Origin: Salticus scenicus
Lineage: Eukaryota; Arthropoda; Arachnida; Araneae; Salticidae
DNA: 64,000 bases
Assembly (NCBI GenBank): GCA_963930645.1
Contig: OZ005657.1
Coordinates: forward strand, 48,772,153 to 48,836,152
Direction: 5' to 3'
The translations under genes and the position numbers were made by a program. Below the pieces are notes generated by a model. That model saw only the letters and a program-made list of their open reading frames with translations, made no database searches and was not told the DNA's origin. This document shows, piece by piece, positions 42,984-53,649 of this stretch; position 1 is the first letter of the stretch; every line of letters begins with the position of its first letter.

Positions 42984-43077
42984 GATGAAAGATATGTAAG
43001 AAGTATAAAAGACTCTGAATAATTTGTTTTTGTGAAAGGCGTTTCTGTGCTTATTAATGGTAATTTTTTAATGGTAA

Positions 43078-43334
43078 TTCCCTGAATTCATGGGCCAAAC
43101 TTTAAGGATAGATGAATATATATAAAGAAGCATTTTTAGTATAGCAGTAGGGGGTCGAAAATGAAGAGTGTAAGCGAAAAAACAAGAAATGCTGAGGAAA
43201 ATAAAGCTCTTTACCAACATAATATTACAGAAAGTGCTCAAATGTGTACAATATCCTTATTAATACAAACAGTACTTTAAATACATCGATTAGAAACAGC
43301 ATTTTTACTATGCATATCATTATGTAATCATTTG

Positions 43335-43369
<35 letters not shown>

Positions 43370-43553
43370 AATGTTAAAAATTCAACGTTTAAAAGCCACG
43401 TTGACTTTTTACATCTTTTAAAAAATAACAAAAAACAACCGGTTTTTAAAGAGTTAAGATGACATTTGTGACCATGGGTTAATGTGCAATTATGAATCTT
43501 TATGATGGGCTCTTTCTCCCATTAAAGTTTGGACCATGAACTTAGGGACACCC
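43078..43553. mobile_element. possible foldback with GGGTGTCC end
   Basis: The right end, reversed, reads CAGGGTGTCCCTAAGTTCAT then GGTCCAAACTTTAA. The left part CCCTGAATTCATGGGCCAAA resembles it. The left terminal bases are lost. Confidence 0.45.
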
Positions 43554-43666
43554 TGTATATATACCCGAAGAAGTATCGCAGAAATATCAGGGACAACGAC
43601 AACAATATTTATATGTTAATATTTACCTGTCACAATTTCGAATTAGAAAGAGTTAAAACCATTTAC

Positions 43667-43810
43667 AAGGTTTTCAGTAGTCACTACTTTGAATACTACT
43701 TTTTTTTAAAATAGTAATCTTCATTAATGGTTTATAAAACATATCTTTGAAGAAATAATACAAAGATTGCTTTATATAAAAAGAGGTATTCAGAGAAGTG
43801 ACTCCTGATA
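43667..43810. mobile_element. M16 palindromic MITE, copy 2
   Basis: TTTTCAGTAGTCACTACTTT against GAAGTGACTCCTGAT. Less symmetrical than copy 1. Confidence 0.52.
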
Positions 43811-43814
43811 ATTC

Positions 43815-44416
43815 TGCTTTTAAAAGCATTTCTTTACTAGTGAATTGCTAACTCGAAATTATTAAAGCGAGATCTTAAGAAAACCGCGATTATTCTTGCT
43901 TTTGATAAGCTTTCGCTGTCGGCCTATGTATAACAAATTATTAAATCAATTATAACAGAAAATTAGATTGACATTTAGAAATCAGAAAGACTCAAGAACA
44001 AAGAAAAGAAAAGGATTTCGAAGGGAAAAAAAACATTTTAGAGCAACAGAAAATTCTTGACGAAAGGGCAAAATAAAAATTAAAAATATCTGAAATAACA
44101 AAATGACAGAATAAAGAAGCTATTTACAAAACCAACAGCATTCGTCTTTGTCTCAGATAACTGCGGGATGAATTCGCATGCAGTAGGCGATTTTAATTAC
44201 TCAGGATAGATCACATTTTATTCTTTAATGACGTTAGTAAATGAGACATCTCAAAATTAGTCACTGACGTAGACAGAGAGGAAAAAAAAATTGAAATAAC
44301 ATTTCTTTACTTGAGGTAAAGTTTTCAATTCTTATATTTATGGTAAATTCATTGTCTTTTATTCTTATACAGATTTTTTTTCTCTCTTTTTTGCTATTAT
44401 TATTATTTAATTCAGC

Positions 44417-44447
<31 letters not shown>

Positions 44448-44872
44448 TGCTACACTTTCAAAGAAAAAAAAGGCACTAACGCTTGCTTTTTTTTTTTTTG
44501 TTTTTTATTAAGTTTTTTCAGGGAAGTTTCCTCTACTTCTTATTAAAAAATAAATAAACTCAATCTTCTATAAGAGCGTCAAACGATTATCGACGAAATT
44601 TGAAACTAACTATAAGTCTTGGAAGATTAAAACATCCTTTGAATGCTCAGTTTATCGTTTCTAAGTTCTAACTTCTCCATTGTCAGAAAAATTGGAACGG
44701 GGAAACATAATCTAGTTTAAAATATTACTTAAATACGTGTTTTTTAGTAATTTTTTCTTATCCAATGTAATTCTTTTCATCTCGTGTTTTTATTTAGTGT
44801 GATTTTCCTTTTTTTATTTTATTTTATTTTTTTTTTATTTAGGGAAACTTGCATTAATTCTATTCAAAACTA

Positions 44873-44918
<46 letters not shown>

Positions 44919-44984
44919 CTGCCAAATTATTTACCACCATCGGGACTCATCCGCTTTTTTAAATAGTCCAGGATCAATTTAACA
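43815..44984. other. AT-rich DNA with long A-tracts
   Basis: Homopolymers at 44420-44447 and 44880-44915. Frames here consist of lysine runs read through A-tracts. No gene. Confidence 0.55.
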
Positions 44985-45132
44985 GATTCGCTCCAAGCGA
45001 CTTTTTTTTATTATCGTCGTAATACTATTTCCATAATATGAAATTTATAATAAATTTATGTAGGTAAAGTGCTGATTTACCTGCAAAAATATGTTATATA
45101 TTTTATTTTTTGGAAGTAGTGGTACAAAAGCC
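44985..45132. repeat. M12 hairpin repeat, copy 4
   Basis: GCGACTTTTTTTTATTATCG, then the AAATTTATAATAAATTTATG hairpin, ending GTAGTGGTACAAAAG. Confidence 0.65.
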
Positions 45133-45267
45133 AACTGCAATTAAATGTCCGCCATTCTCCCAGTTACAAGAATTACAACCCCTATTTTTATGCTGGACTT
45201 GTTGTGTCAGCGCATGGCCAGAGGTGATCTTGGTCGAGAGAAACGTGGGTGCACTATTTTGTAGTAC

Positions 45268-45564
45268 CGTAGCCTCCTAAACCAGATGCCTTCCGCGTGA
45301 CTCGGAAACTTGGCGGTAGACAGCGTCCGCTGGTACAAATTGCGCAACTTTTTTATTCAACAGCCACCAAAAATTTTTGGGATTTGATATGAATAAAAAG
45401 CGAATAGAATCGAAGAAACGTGGATTATATATATCACTTCTTAAAACTATTGGTGACAGTTGAATAAAGAAGTGGCACAATCTGTACCAGGTGGCGATGT
45501 CTAGCGCTTGAACTGTTGCCAAGTTTTCGAGCCATGCGGAAGGCATCTAGTTTAGGAGGCTATG
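45268..45564. mobile_element. M2 MITE, complete
   Basis: CGTAGCCTCCTAAACCAGAT to ATCTAGTTTAGGAGGCTATG. The 7-bp GTAGTAC is duplicated at 45261-45267 and 45565-45571. The core is TTTTTTATTCAACAGCCACC...ACAGTTGAATAAAGAAG. Confidence 0.85.
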
Positions 45565-45571
45565 GTAGTAC

Positions 45572-46225
45572 TTTCAGCGGCAGCATAACTCAGAGGTGAC
45601 AAGTTACTACTAATGAAAAATCAATTTCATACCACAATAAATAAAAAGTAAAACTTGTCCTGTTAAATTGCAGATAATTATTACGAAAGAATACATTAAA
45701 AAATTTCCGGTATTAAGATTACGGACAATTCATTCTTGGTACCTCTGCATAATTGCATTATTCATTCGGCTAACTTAAATCTTTATTAACAATAAAGTTG
45801 AAATGACATGTATACGTTTTTGTCTCAATTTGCGTTAAAAGTTTTTTGTTTATGTCACTTCTTGAGCATACTTGATAACATTCCGTAGGTACCAAATCTC
45901 CATATTTCATTTCGAGTCTAAAATAAACAAAGACGCGTCTACTACAAAAAATGGTGACAGTTATGATTGGTATGAGTATTTCCCAAAATATTATTCCTGG
46001 TGCGCTGTTTTTCATTGTTTCATTTTTACTTTCATTTTGAATCTTTGAATTTCACTGTTAGGCTAGAAAAATTTAGGTTTAATAAGGGCCCCAAGTTTTA
46101 AAGCCTGTTGTCTGACAACATTGATTAAAAAATCACTGTAAACCAGATTACACAACCAGCATTTATAGATTATACGACATCGGTAAATGAAGCGTGTACA
46201 TATGCATTTACACTAGGATAATTTC
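45572..46225. other. no gene recognised
   Basis: Short frames only; no repeat family identified. Confidence 0.4.
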
Positions 46226-46407
46226 CAGAGTTGCCAACCTAATCCGGCAAACTGTTAGTACCGCCCCTTTTTCTACACCACTTAATTTTTAGAGTATTTG
46301 TTTTCTTCATTCAACGTAAATTTGTTTGAAGAGAATTACTCTAAAAATTAAGTGGTGTAGAAAAAGGGGCGGTACTAACAATTTGCCGGATTCGGTTGGC
46401 AGCTATG
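46226..46407. mobile_element. M8 palindromic MITE, copy 2
   Basis: CAGAGTTGCCAACCTAATCC to GGATTCGGTTGGCAGCTATG, arms nearly exact inverses. AATTTC flanks both sides. Confidence 0.82.
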
Positions 46408-46585
46408 AATTTCATATTTGAAAGGTTAATCGGGTCTGTTTATACACAAATCACTAGTGCTATTTAGAGAATTTTCAACCGAAAAAAATTCCATTGTATT
46501 ATCTGAGGAATAATTATCACAATGTACTATTGGATTTTGTTGTAAAGAACAAGAAACATTTCTTGCCTAAATATTTAGATCTTAA

Positions 46586-46652
46586 AAAAATAAAAAATAA
46601 ATAAATAAATAAAAAATAAATAAAAATAAAAAAAAATAAATAAATAAATAAA
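46586..46652. repeat. AAAT-rich microsatellite
   Basis: Imperfect (AAATA)n; D1 has an A/AAAG tract at the same place (23826-23878). Confidence 0.85.
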
Positions 46653-46926
46653 CGTTTTTGCTAAAAGAAATAAATACAGCGTATATATATATATTTTTTC
46701 CCATTTAAATCTATTTTTCTAAAAAGCACAATGAAAGGCTACATTCGGTAAAAAGCATATATATCCTCCTTATCTTTCCTTCCTCTCTTATTCTGATAAA
46801 AACGCAGCAGAATTGACTCATCCGTTATAGTGCTCATTGGACTCTAATTGAAAAACAAACAGTATGCATGAGTTTCAATAGTTATGTTTTGATTGTAGTT
46901 TAATTTGTTTGAACATGTTGTTTTAT

Positions 46927-47156
46927 TTTAAGTAAATTGGAGTGTAAAGGTTGATATTTTTATTTACCAACTGTGAGAAATGCCTATCTGGCTGTCAGCC
47001 AGGGTAGCTCAGTGGTAGATCATCCGTGCGTTAAGCGGAGGTGCCCGGGTTCGATTCTCGGCTCTGGTATTTTTCACATAGTTGGTAAATAAAATTATCA
47101 ACCTTTACACGGTTCCTTATTCACGGTTGATAAATTCATGAATAAAAATTTCTATA
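46927..47156 (+). mobile_element. 230-bp insertion with a tRNA-like centre and inverted arms
   Basis: The 9-bp TTGTTTTAT lies at 46918-46926 and 47157-47165, and D1 shows the empty site near 24450. Arms at 46942-46981 and 47071-47110 are inverted copies (GTGTAAAGGTTGAT, TTATTTACCAACT). The tRNA-like sequence sits between them. I know no described element with this structure. Confidence 0.8.
46998..47068 (+). pseudogene. tRNA-like sequence (GTT anticodon position)
   Basis: It folds as a cloverleaf: acceptor GCCAGGG/CTCTGGT (7 pairs, two G-T), D-arm GCTC..GATC with one mismatch, anticodon stem TCCGT/GCGGA, T-stem CCGGG/CTCGG with loop TTCGATT. The A-box TAGCTCAGTGG and B-box GGTTCGATTC are good. 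The anticodon loop GCGTTAA puts GTT at 34-36 (asparagine). However, position 33 is C rather than the near-universal T, and the acceptor is not that of a normal eukaryotic tRNA-Asn. More likely a tRNA relic or SINE head than a working tRNA. Confidence 0.7.
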
Positions 47157-47363
47157 TTGTTTTATATTATTTTCAGCAGTTCAGGACGGTTGCATGCAAC
47201 ATGTTTACTGCACCTTGAGATGCATTTTCACTTTTTTCTTCTTCATTTTCTTCTCTCTCTCTCTCTATTTTAACAAATCGTTCTGTATTTAGATACAATT
47301 AAAGGATTAAAGGCGAATAATGTAAAAATAATATAACTTTTTAGAGAAACTCCAAAGTTCTGT

Positions 47364-48103
47364 CCAGGAAACCCTCCCAATAGTGTAATAATAAAAATCA
47401 ATTAAATTATGTTAATTCGAGAAGGCATAATCTAATTTGATTTTTGACGTATAAACTGTTAGCCCTCGTAAGCTCGTTCTCAAGAAATCTATATTTAACC
47501 CTAGTGTTCTGTTCGTGTCTATTTGACCCAAAATGTTTTTCAATACTTTATAAAGAAATAACAGTTTAGAAATATTTTCTAGCGATTTTGTGACTTTGTC
47601 AGTGTGGAACATATATTAATTTCCCGAAAATATTTTTATTTTATTTATATTTTTTAAAATGGCGCAAATGTAGCAAATGGGAAGAGAACGGCAGGGTTAA
47701 GTTTGAGTAAAAATGTAGCAACGAGAAAAGAGGGGAAGGAGTCCCGTTAAAACCTGCCAGAACCAGGACTTTTATCAGTTTTTAGATTCTATTTTAGCGA
47801 ATTTTTAGACATTGTACCTCAATTGAATATATCTCAAAGCTGAAATGGGCAACTGATTATTGCATCAAAGAGCACGTTTGTCTATGCTCTTTCGACTTTA
47901 TTCATTATTTCATTAAGGCGTGGTGTTATCGATTCAGGCTTGGTTGCACCGACTATGTGATAAATTTCCGAATTTATAATTCGAACACTAGATACTGTTT
48001 TATGCGTCAAAAAACGTATTTATATATGCTCTTTCGGGTAATGCTTCTTTGGGTTTTTTTTGTTTGTTTGTTTGTTTGTTTACAGTATGGGATGGTTTCC
48101 TGG
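47364..48103 (+). mobile_element. R1 long-TIR element, copy C
   Basis: CCAGGAAACCCTCCCAATAG on the left, AGTATGGGATGGTTTCCTGG on the right. The most complete copy apart from one nested MITE (47499-47696). It shows the pre-insertion state for the LTR element (47425-47470), the mariner (about 47815) and M6 (about 48020). Confidence 0.78.
47499..47696. mobile_element. piggyBac-like MITE in R1 copy C
   Basis: 198 bp between TTAA at 47495-47498 and 47697-47700. Ends CCCTAGTGTTCTGTTCG and, reversed, CCCTGCCGTTCTCTTCC. R1 copy B reads straight through this site (CTATATTTAAATTTGAG). Confidence 0.88.
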
Positions 48104-48119
48104 TGAGACTTGTTTATTA

Positions 48120-48610
48120 AGTCCAATATTTTAATTTATTCCGGAGTACTTTTAGCCCCGCCTTTATTTCGCACCATTTTATTTTTAGAAAATTTTTCTC
48201 CAATATATAACTACGATAAAACAAGAAAAAAAAAAATCTTTTAAAAAATAAGTGGTTCAAAATAAAGGCGGGGCTAAAAATACTCCGGAATAAATTAACC
48301 CTTTGCGCTCGGCATATTTCCCGTAAGACATGCCTTTTGACGTTCCCTTAAAACGTCACACGTATAGTTTTCAACTTACTACCTTTTCGCTACAGAAAAA
48401 TTGTAACAATTTGTTTTATTTTACTTCATCATTAAATAAAATAAATCTTTCTGTTAAAATTTCCCGGTAGCCGAAAGGTAGCCTATAGTTACACGTTTTA
48501 GAAAAATAACATTTCATTTGCAGAGGAACACCTCAAGGCGTGGCTCGATTTTTTAATGTCCCCTCAGAAAGGACATACGAGCGATAAGGATTAAAATATT
48601 GGCAGGTATG
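48120..48610. mobile_element. M4 MITE with a nested piggyBac-like MITE
   Basis: TCCAATATTTTAATTTATTC to TTAAAATATTGGCAGGTATG. The right tip is displaced by a nested element that used the TTAA of the M4 arm. Confidence 0.78.
48299..48590. mobile_element. piggyBac-like MITE in an M4 copy
   Basis: 292 bp between TTAA at 48295-48298 and 48591-48594. Ends CCCTTTGCGCTCGGC and, reversed, TCCTTATCGCTCGTA. Confidence 0.82.
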
Positions 48611-48813
48611 CATTATTGCCTCTAAAAGAGAAATTGTTAAAATTGGAATTTCATACCGGAAAATTGTTATTACGAATTTAGTCCTGATTTGTATGACGAT
48701 TTCATGCCCAACACAGTACCTCACGTTTGTTTTGTTCTCGAAAATGGATAACGGCAATTTGGCTGTTGTCTATGGTGTCAAACGATATTTGTGGCCTGGT
48801 TAGTCTACAGGAA

Positions 48814-48982
48814 CAGTGTTGTCAAACTGCGCGATTTTTTATTCAACTGTCACCAATAACTTTGAGAAATGATATTTGATGTACATAATCGACGATTCAT
48901 CGTCCATAATGTATATCAAAAATCACTTCTCAAAATTATTGATGACTGTTAAATAAAAAAGTCACGCAAACTGGCAACACTG
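48814..48982. mobile_element. M1 hAT-like MITE at the D2 insertion site
   Basis: CAGTGTTGTCAAACTGCGCG to CACGCAAACTGGCAACACTG, 169 bp. The flanking octamers TACAGGAA (48806-48813) and TACAGAAC (48983-48990) are a decayed 8-bp duplication. D1 carries an M2 at this position. Confidence 0.8.
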
Positions 48983-49225
48983 TACAGAACACTGTTTGTT
49001 TAAAAAGCCAGCACTGTTATAGAGGTTAATGGTGAATTTTTAACGCGCAAATTTCGCTTATACGTTAGCGTCATTAACATCAAACCAAATTCCACGACTT
49101 TACACATTAGGTTAGACCGTGATTTCATCTTTAATTTGATGGGCTTTAGGATTCGTTTGATATCACTCCTTAGGCCCATTTTTATTTAAGTCTTTGCCAT
49201 TACTATTTAACTTCAATCCTCTAGT

Positions 49226-49402
49226 CAGTGTTGACAAATTTAGGAACTTTTTTATTCAGTATTTACCACTAAATTTTAACCGTAACAATGCTTAATCACT
49301 TCGAAGATGATTTGTCCATTATGTATTATATCAAATATCACTCCTAAAAATTATTGGGAATAGGGATAAGAGGAATAAAAGACCCTAAATTTGCCATCAC
49401 CC
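49226..49402. mobile_element. M1 MITE, diverged copy
   Basis: CAGTGTTGACAAATTTAGGA, CTTTTTTATTCAGTATTTACC, then CTAAATTTGCCATCAC. Confidence 0.6.
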
Positions 49403-49924
49403 TTAGAGTAGCAAAGGCTTAGATACGGTGAAATGGGATAAGTGTAACATTGGCATACAACTTACCTGATAAACTAACTTTGGATATAATAGACATCATA
49501 TCTGTTTGTTTGAGCCTTTCTTTCTTATGCTTAAACTTTGAAAACAAAATCAAATATGAAACAGTTATAGTTTTAGAAGTTTGAAAAATTGCATATTGTG
49601 TCCTCTGTTCAGCATTTAAATTTCAATTAAGTATAACTTATTTAATTCTTATAATACAGTTATGCGGTTTTTTTTTTTTTTTTTTTTTTTTTTGTAATGA
49701 TATTATTGCATTAAAAATAAAAACTTTCTAACTGGCCAAATTTGTCTACAGGGATAATATAAAAATTTTTAAAATGTAACTTTTTGAAAATTAACGAGAA
49801 GAAATTTTTATGAACGAGGTCTTATTCCATACTTTATTTTGAACAATTTCGCAATTAAAATTTCCCACTTATCCCTAACAGGTAAAGAATAAAACCAGGT
49901 TTTAACCTTTTTGGGATACCCTGT

Positions 49925-49933
49925 ATGTATGTA

Positions 49934-49983
<50 letters not shown>
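49925..49983. repeat. (TA)n microsatellite
   Basis: TGTATGTA run into pure TA; the left target TA of the Tc1 element is its last unit. Confidence 0.93.
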
Positions 49984-49986
<3 letters not shown>

Positions 49987-50211
49987 TGCTCGAAATATTT
50001 GGGCTACATTATGAATTTAGATATAAACTGCGAATGAGAAAACGTTTTGTTGACTGGTTTATGGTGTGTAGGTATTATAAGGTATTAGGAAAGAAAAAGA
50101 AACAACGAAAAAGGAATAATTAATTTTTACTTATGATAGTTGTCGGTAAACGAAAATTCGTGTGTGCTATACAAATAAACAAAAACGGGATTCTTCGGAT
50201 ACATGTGTAGG

Positions 50212-50498
50212 CAGAGCCTGATTAAGGGGGAAGCACACATTATCTCCGCTCTCACCGGAATATTTTTACAATTATTTTTTACTTCATGTCATAGAAATTC
50301 CACGCTTTGACGAGGAAATATTTTTTATAAAAAATGAACGGTGTCAAAAAATCCAATTTACTCACCGTTATTAGACACCAGAATTCTTTTAAAATAATTT
50401 TTAATGAGAATTTTCTGTTTATTATAGAAGGAAAGTATCTGTTAAAAAATAATGGTGTCATTATAAATAATGTGTGCTTCCCCCTTAATCAGGCTCTG
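50212..50498. mobile_element. hAT MITE M10, copy 2
   Basis: CAGAGCCTGATTAAGGGGG and its exact inverse. TGTGTAGG is duplicated at 50204-50211 and 50499-50506. Over most of its length it is nearly identical to copy 1. Confidence 0.94.
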
Positions 50499-50574
50499 TG
50501 TGTAGGTACAAGAGGTATAGTCTTCCCTGAGCGAAAGCAAATTTGCACTCTTACGAAGCATGGAATTAATGAGG

Positions 50575-51120
50575 TTATCTACGAGGGACTGCTCTCTCAC
50601 TCCTGTAGAAAAGATCTTTCCAATCGATTATGTTTCTCCAAAATAAACTACTGAATTGTTTCGGGGGTGATGAACGAGTATCAACACTTCTCAGTAGCAT
50701 GTCCCAAACATGTTCTATTGAGTTCATATCTGGGGAACATGCTGGCCAATTTATTCGGAGGATTCCTTTGAAGAAAGTGAAATTGTCCACTAGATGAGCA
50801 CGATGTGGTCTGGTATTACCACCCACGAGAATGAATTCATATCCCCGATTACTGTAGCGTAAAGGACCATAATAGATCTGAGGATCTCATCAATATATCG
50901 CTGAGCCGTTAGTGGTACATCCCTGATAATGTACAAATAGGTGCGGCCATTGATATGGCATTGATAGTTGGTACGGCCCGCACTGTCACCCCTACTTCAC
51001 CAAATCGGACGTTTTCAAGCACAAATTTAGTATTATTCCGAGTACCAGGTTCTCTCCTGATGATAATAAGCTTATTATCAGGTTGAAAATTAAAAGAAGA
51101 CTTGTCCGTGAAGAGCACGT
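50575..51120 (-). pseudogene. Tc1-like transposase remnant with a lost catalytic Asp
   Basis: Two minus-strand frames. The 50909-51118 frame holds LFTDKSSFNFQPDNKL (first catalytic Asp, residue 5) and RREPGTRNNTKFVLENVRFG, typical of Tc1 transposases. The 50575-50826 frame starts MGGNTRPHRAHLVDNF and continues INWPACSPDMNSIEHVW with the catalytic Glu at residue 38. The residue that should be the second Asp, before NTRPHRA, is Gly (residue 3). The Gly-to-Glu spacing keeps the D34E geometry. Frame breaks between the pieces and the missing Asp make it inactive. The N-terminal paired-like DNA-binding part, upstream toward 51780, is not readable. Confidence 0.85.
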
Positions 51121-52139
51121 TGCTTCACTTATCTCGTACCCATCAATATGCTCATACACCGACCTTCTGTGTGAAACACATTGTTCTACTATTAATGAAA
51201 CACAAACCATAGATCTGCAAGCAAACCCACATGATGAAGTCAGTTTCGAACAGTTTGAATTGAAACTCTAGTACGAGTACGTCAAATGCAAAGGATTGCA
51301 TTTCACCCGCCTCTAAATGACGGATGGCGCTCCAGGTTACCGATTCAGATAATTAATTTTGCTGAGACACTGTATACGGTTTTTTAAAACATTCAATGCG
51401 TGTCAATTGTTTTTAATATCCGCCTACAGAAGGAATGCTGCAGTTCGCATTTTACTCCTTATCTTCTAAGGATCCTAAAAAAAGGGAACTGACTCACAAC
51501 TTAATTTGTCATCCACTACTTTTGTTTTTGTACGATTTATAACGAACAAATTCTTGAAATTATGTATGGTTGTTCAATTATTAATTCATAAAACCATTCA
51601 CAGAATATATCTCGTCTGTCACGGTTTAGAAAAAATGAAAATTGAGAAAGTGTTAAATTTTTGTTTAGACAACATTTTCGATGAAGTCGGCCTGTGTTTG
51701 TAGGAGCTTTATTATCTACAATGTGCCGTTTTCTACGACACAGACAAAATTTACGTATTTCTAACATTGTAAACGTTTTAATTTTCCCTTTTAGTCACTT
51801 TTTTCAGATTTGTTAAGTGTGTTGTTTATTACATGGCTATTTTTACCAAAGTCATAATATCCTCTAATCGTTTTGAGCAGTGTATAAATATATACAGAAT
51901 TTTTGAATACCAATATATATATATTAATAGAAATAACTACTTTATATTTCAGCGAAAATTCTGTGATTAAATAAGACGAAAATAAGTTTTGGGAAATAAT
52001 GGTATCAACTAATCCGTAGGGGTGGCAGCTTTAGAAACGTATATAATATTAGAGTTCTACTTATAGCAAGCAGACCTTTGCTTTTTTATTAAAGTAACAG
52101 GCCCGTGTTAATTTTTAAACACTGTATATAAAAGACGAC

Positions 52140-52190
52140 GATGTAAGGACTACGGACAGTTGTCTGCGCTAGGGACCTAGTATATACAAA
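52140..52190 (-). repeat. SINE S2 tail fragment
   Basis: ACTACGGACAGTTGTCTGCG, CTAGGGACCTAG. Matches the reversed tail of the copy at 31.9 kb. Low similarity. Confidence 0.4.
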
Positions 52191-52207
52191 ATACCTCCTC
52201 GCCAAAT

Positions 52208-52529
52208 CATAGCTTCCTAAACTAGATGCCTCTGGCGTGGCTCGGAAACGTAGCAACAGTTGAAGCGGTATACAGCGCCACCTGGTCCAGATTGCGCGAT
52301 TTTTTTATTCAACTGTCACCAATAATTTTAAGAAGTGATATATGATATATATAATCGACATTTCTTCGATTCTATTCGCCTTTTATATATATCATATCCC
52401 ACTTTTAGAAATTTTTGGTGACTGTTGAATAAAAAAGTCCCGCAATCTGTACCAGGTGGCGCTGTCTACCGCTTCAACTCTTGCTAAGTTTCCGAGCCAC
52501 ACGACAGATATCTAGTTTAGGAGGCTATG
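52208..52529. mobile_element. M2 MITE, complete
   Basis: CATAGCTTCCTAAACTAGAT to ATCTAGTTTAGGAGGCTATG, 322 bp. The 7-bp GCCAAAT is duplicated at 52201-52207 and 52530-52536. Confidence 0.88.
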
Positions 52530-52821
52530 GCCAAATACAAGTAATTTTAATAAATTTTAAAATTGCTTGCTAAGCAAATTTTTACCGAATAGAATTGAAT
52601 AACATTTTAATTATCATATGAAATATATGATTACTTTTATATAAGCTTCTATAGTATACCGAAGTGACTTGTGGTCGAAAGTATTTAATTTTGCTTCTTC
52701 AAAATGTTTTATTATCGTATAATTAATAAATGTTTAAATCAGATACGCTTAAGTTATACGTATATTTAGCACTTTATTTTATTTGAAAAAAAATTTGCAT
52801 CTTGTAAATTGCAATTATTAA

Positions 52822-53047
52822 CCCGTTATTAGTCGCCAGTTGGTCGATTTGCCGCCCATACTCCAGTTTTTCAAAAAATTTTTATTCAATAGCCACCAAA
52901 AATTTTTAGAAGTGGCATTTGACATACATAAAACGCGAATAAAATCGATTTAATGTCGATCACATCACTTCTTAAAATTATTGGTGACAGTTAAATAAAA
53001 AGTTCGCTCTGTAATAGGTGGCGCTGTCGATAGCGACTACTAACGGG
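52822..53047. mobile_element. M3: piggyBac-like ends around the M1/M2 core
   Basis: TTAA at 52818-52821 and 53048-53051. Ends CCCGTTATTAGTCGC and, reversed, CCCGTTAGTAGTCGC. Inside is the core TTTTTATTCAATAGCCACCA...TTGGTGACAGTTAAATAAAA that otherwise lies in M1 and M2, plus GTGGCGCTGTCGATAGCG on one side. Confidence 0.8.
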
Positions 53048-53059
53048 TTAATTTGTAAT

Positions 53060-53640
53060 TTTAGTTATCCTTTAAGATCTTATTTCGAAATATGATTTTT
53101 TTTTTTTTTGTTAAAAATAAAGGTTTTAGAAAACAACACACACAGTGTTGTTAAGATATAATTCGGAAGTCTCGTTTATTTTGCATTTAAAAATCAAATT
53201 ATGGACAGTTGTTACTGTTGAAATGGAACTTTCACACCTCACACCCTCTTTCTTTCTCTTTCTCTCTCTCTCTCTCTTTTTTTTTTTTTGTGAATTACAT
53301 TTTCAGCTTTTCCTAGATTCTCACGTAAAGTTAATATATTTCGTAAAATTATGAATATTTTCATAAAAAATACCTTTAATAAATGAAGAAATAATAAACA
53401 CGAAATAATAAACACTACATAAACACGAATATTTTTTTCTAGTTATTAGTACGACAGGACTATTTCTTCCAATCTAACATTTTGCATCGTTACAAATTTA
53501 TAGTGTTCCACTTCGAAAATGCTTGCCAATATCCAATTTTGCCGTTTAATTTCTTACTCTATCTTAAAATATTTTGTGAAATCCGTAAAATCTTATATGT
53601 GTATATATATATATATATATTTTATTTTTATTATTATTTT
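53060..53640. other. no gene seen; CT/T microsatellites
   Basis: (CT)n then T-tract at 53247-53289 and a (TA)n run at 53599-53621. Confidence 0.55.
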
Positions 53641-53649
53641 TTTTTTTCA

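Larger units (their letters stand above)
46530..49232 (+). repeat. duplicated tract D2 (paralogue of 23770-25440)
   Basis: Same block order as D1, but interrupted by an insertion at 46927-47156, R1 copy C at 47364-48103, an M4 at 48120-48610 and an M1 at 48814-48982. The last shared block ends at CTAGTCAGTGTTGA, after which the tracts part. Confidence 0.8.
49984..51882 (-). mobile_element. Tc1-like transposon, defective, with a nested hAT MITE
   Basis: Ends CACTGCTCGAAATATTTGGG and, reversed, CACTGCTCAAAACGATTAG. TA lies at 49982-49983 and 51883-51884. Without the nested M10 (plus one 8-bp duplication) it is about 1.6 kb, normal for Tc1. The transposase remnant is on the minus strand. Confidence 0.88.

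Noticed and set aside
46998..47068. functional tRNA-Asn gene
   Set aside because: The fold is good, but position 33 is C, the D-stem has a mismatch and the acceptor is not that of tRNA-Asn; it lies inside a recent insertion.
50334..50654. 106-codon open frame on the plus strand
   Set aside because: Runs across the boundary between the nested hAT MITE M10 and the antisense strand of the Tc1 transposase.
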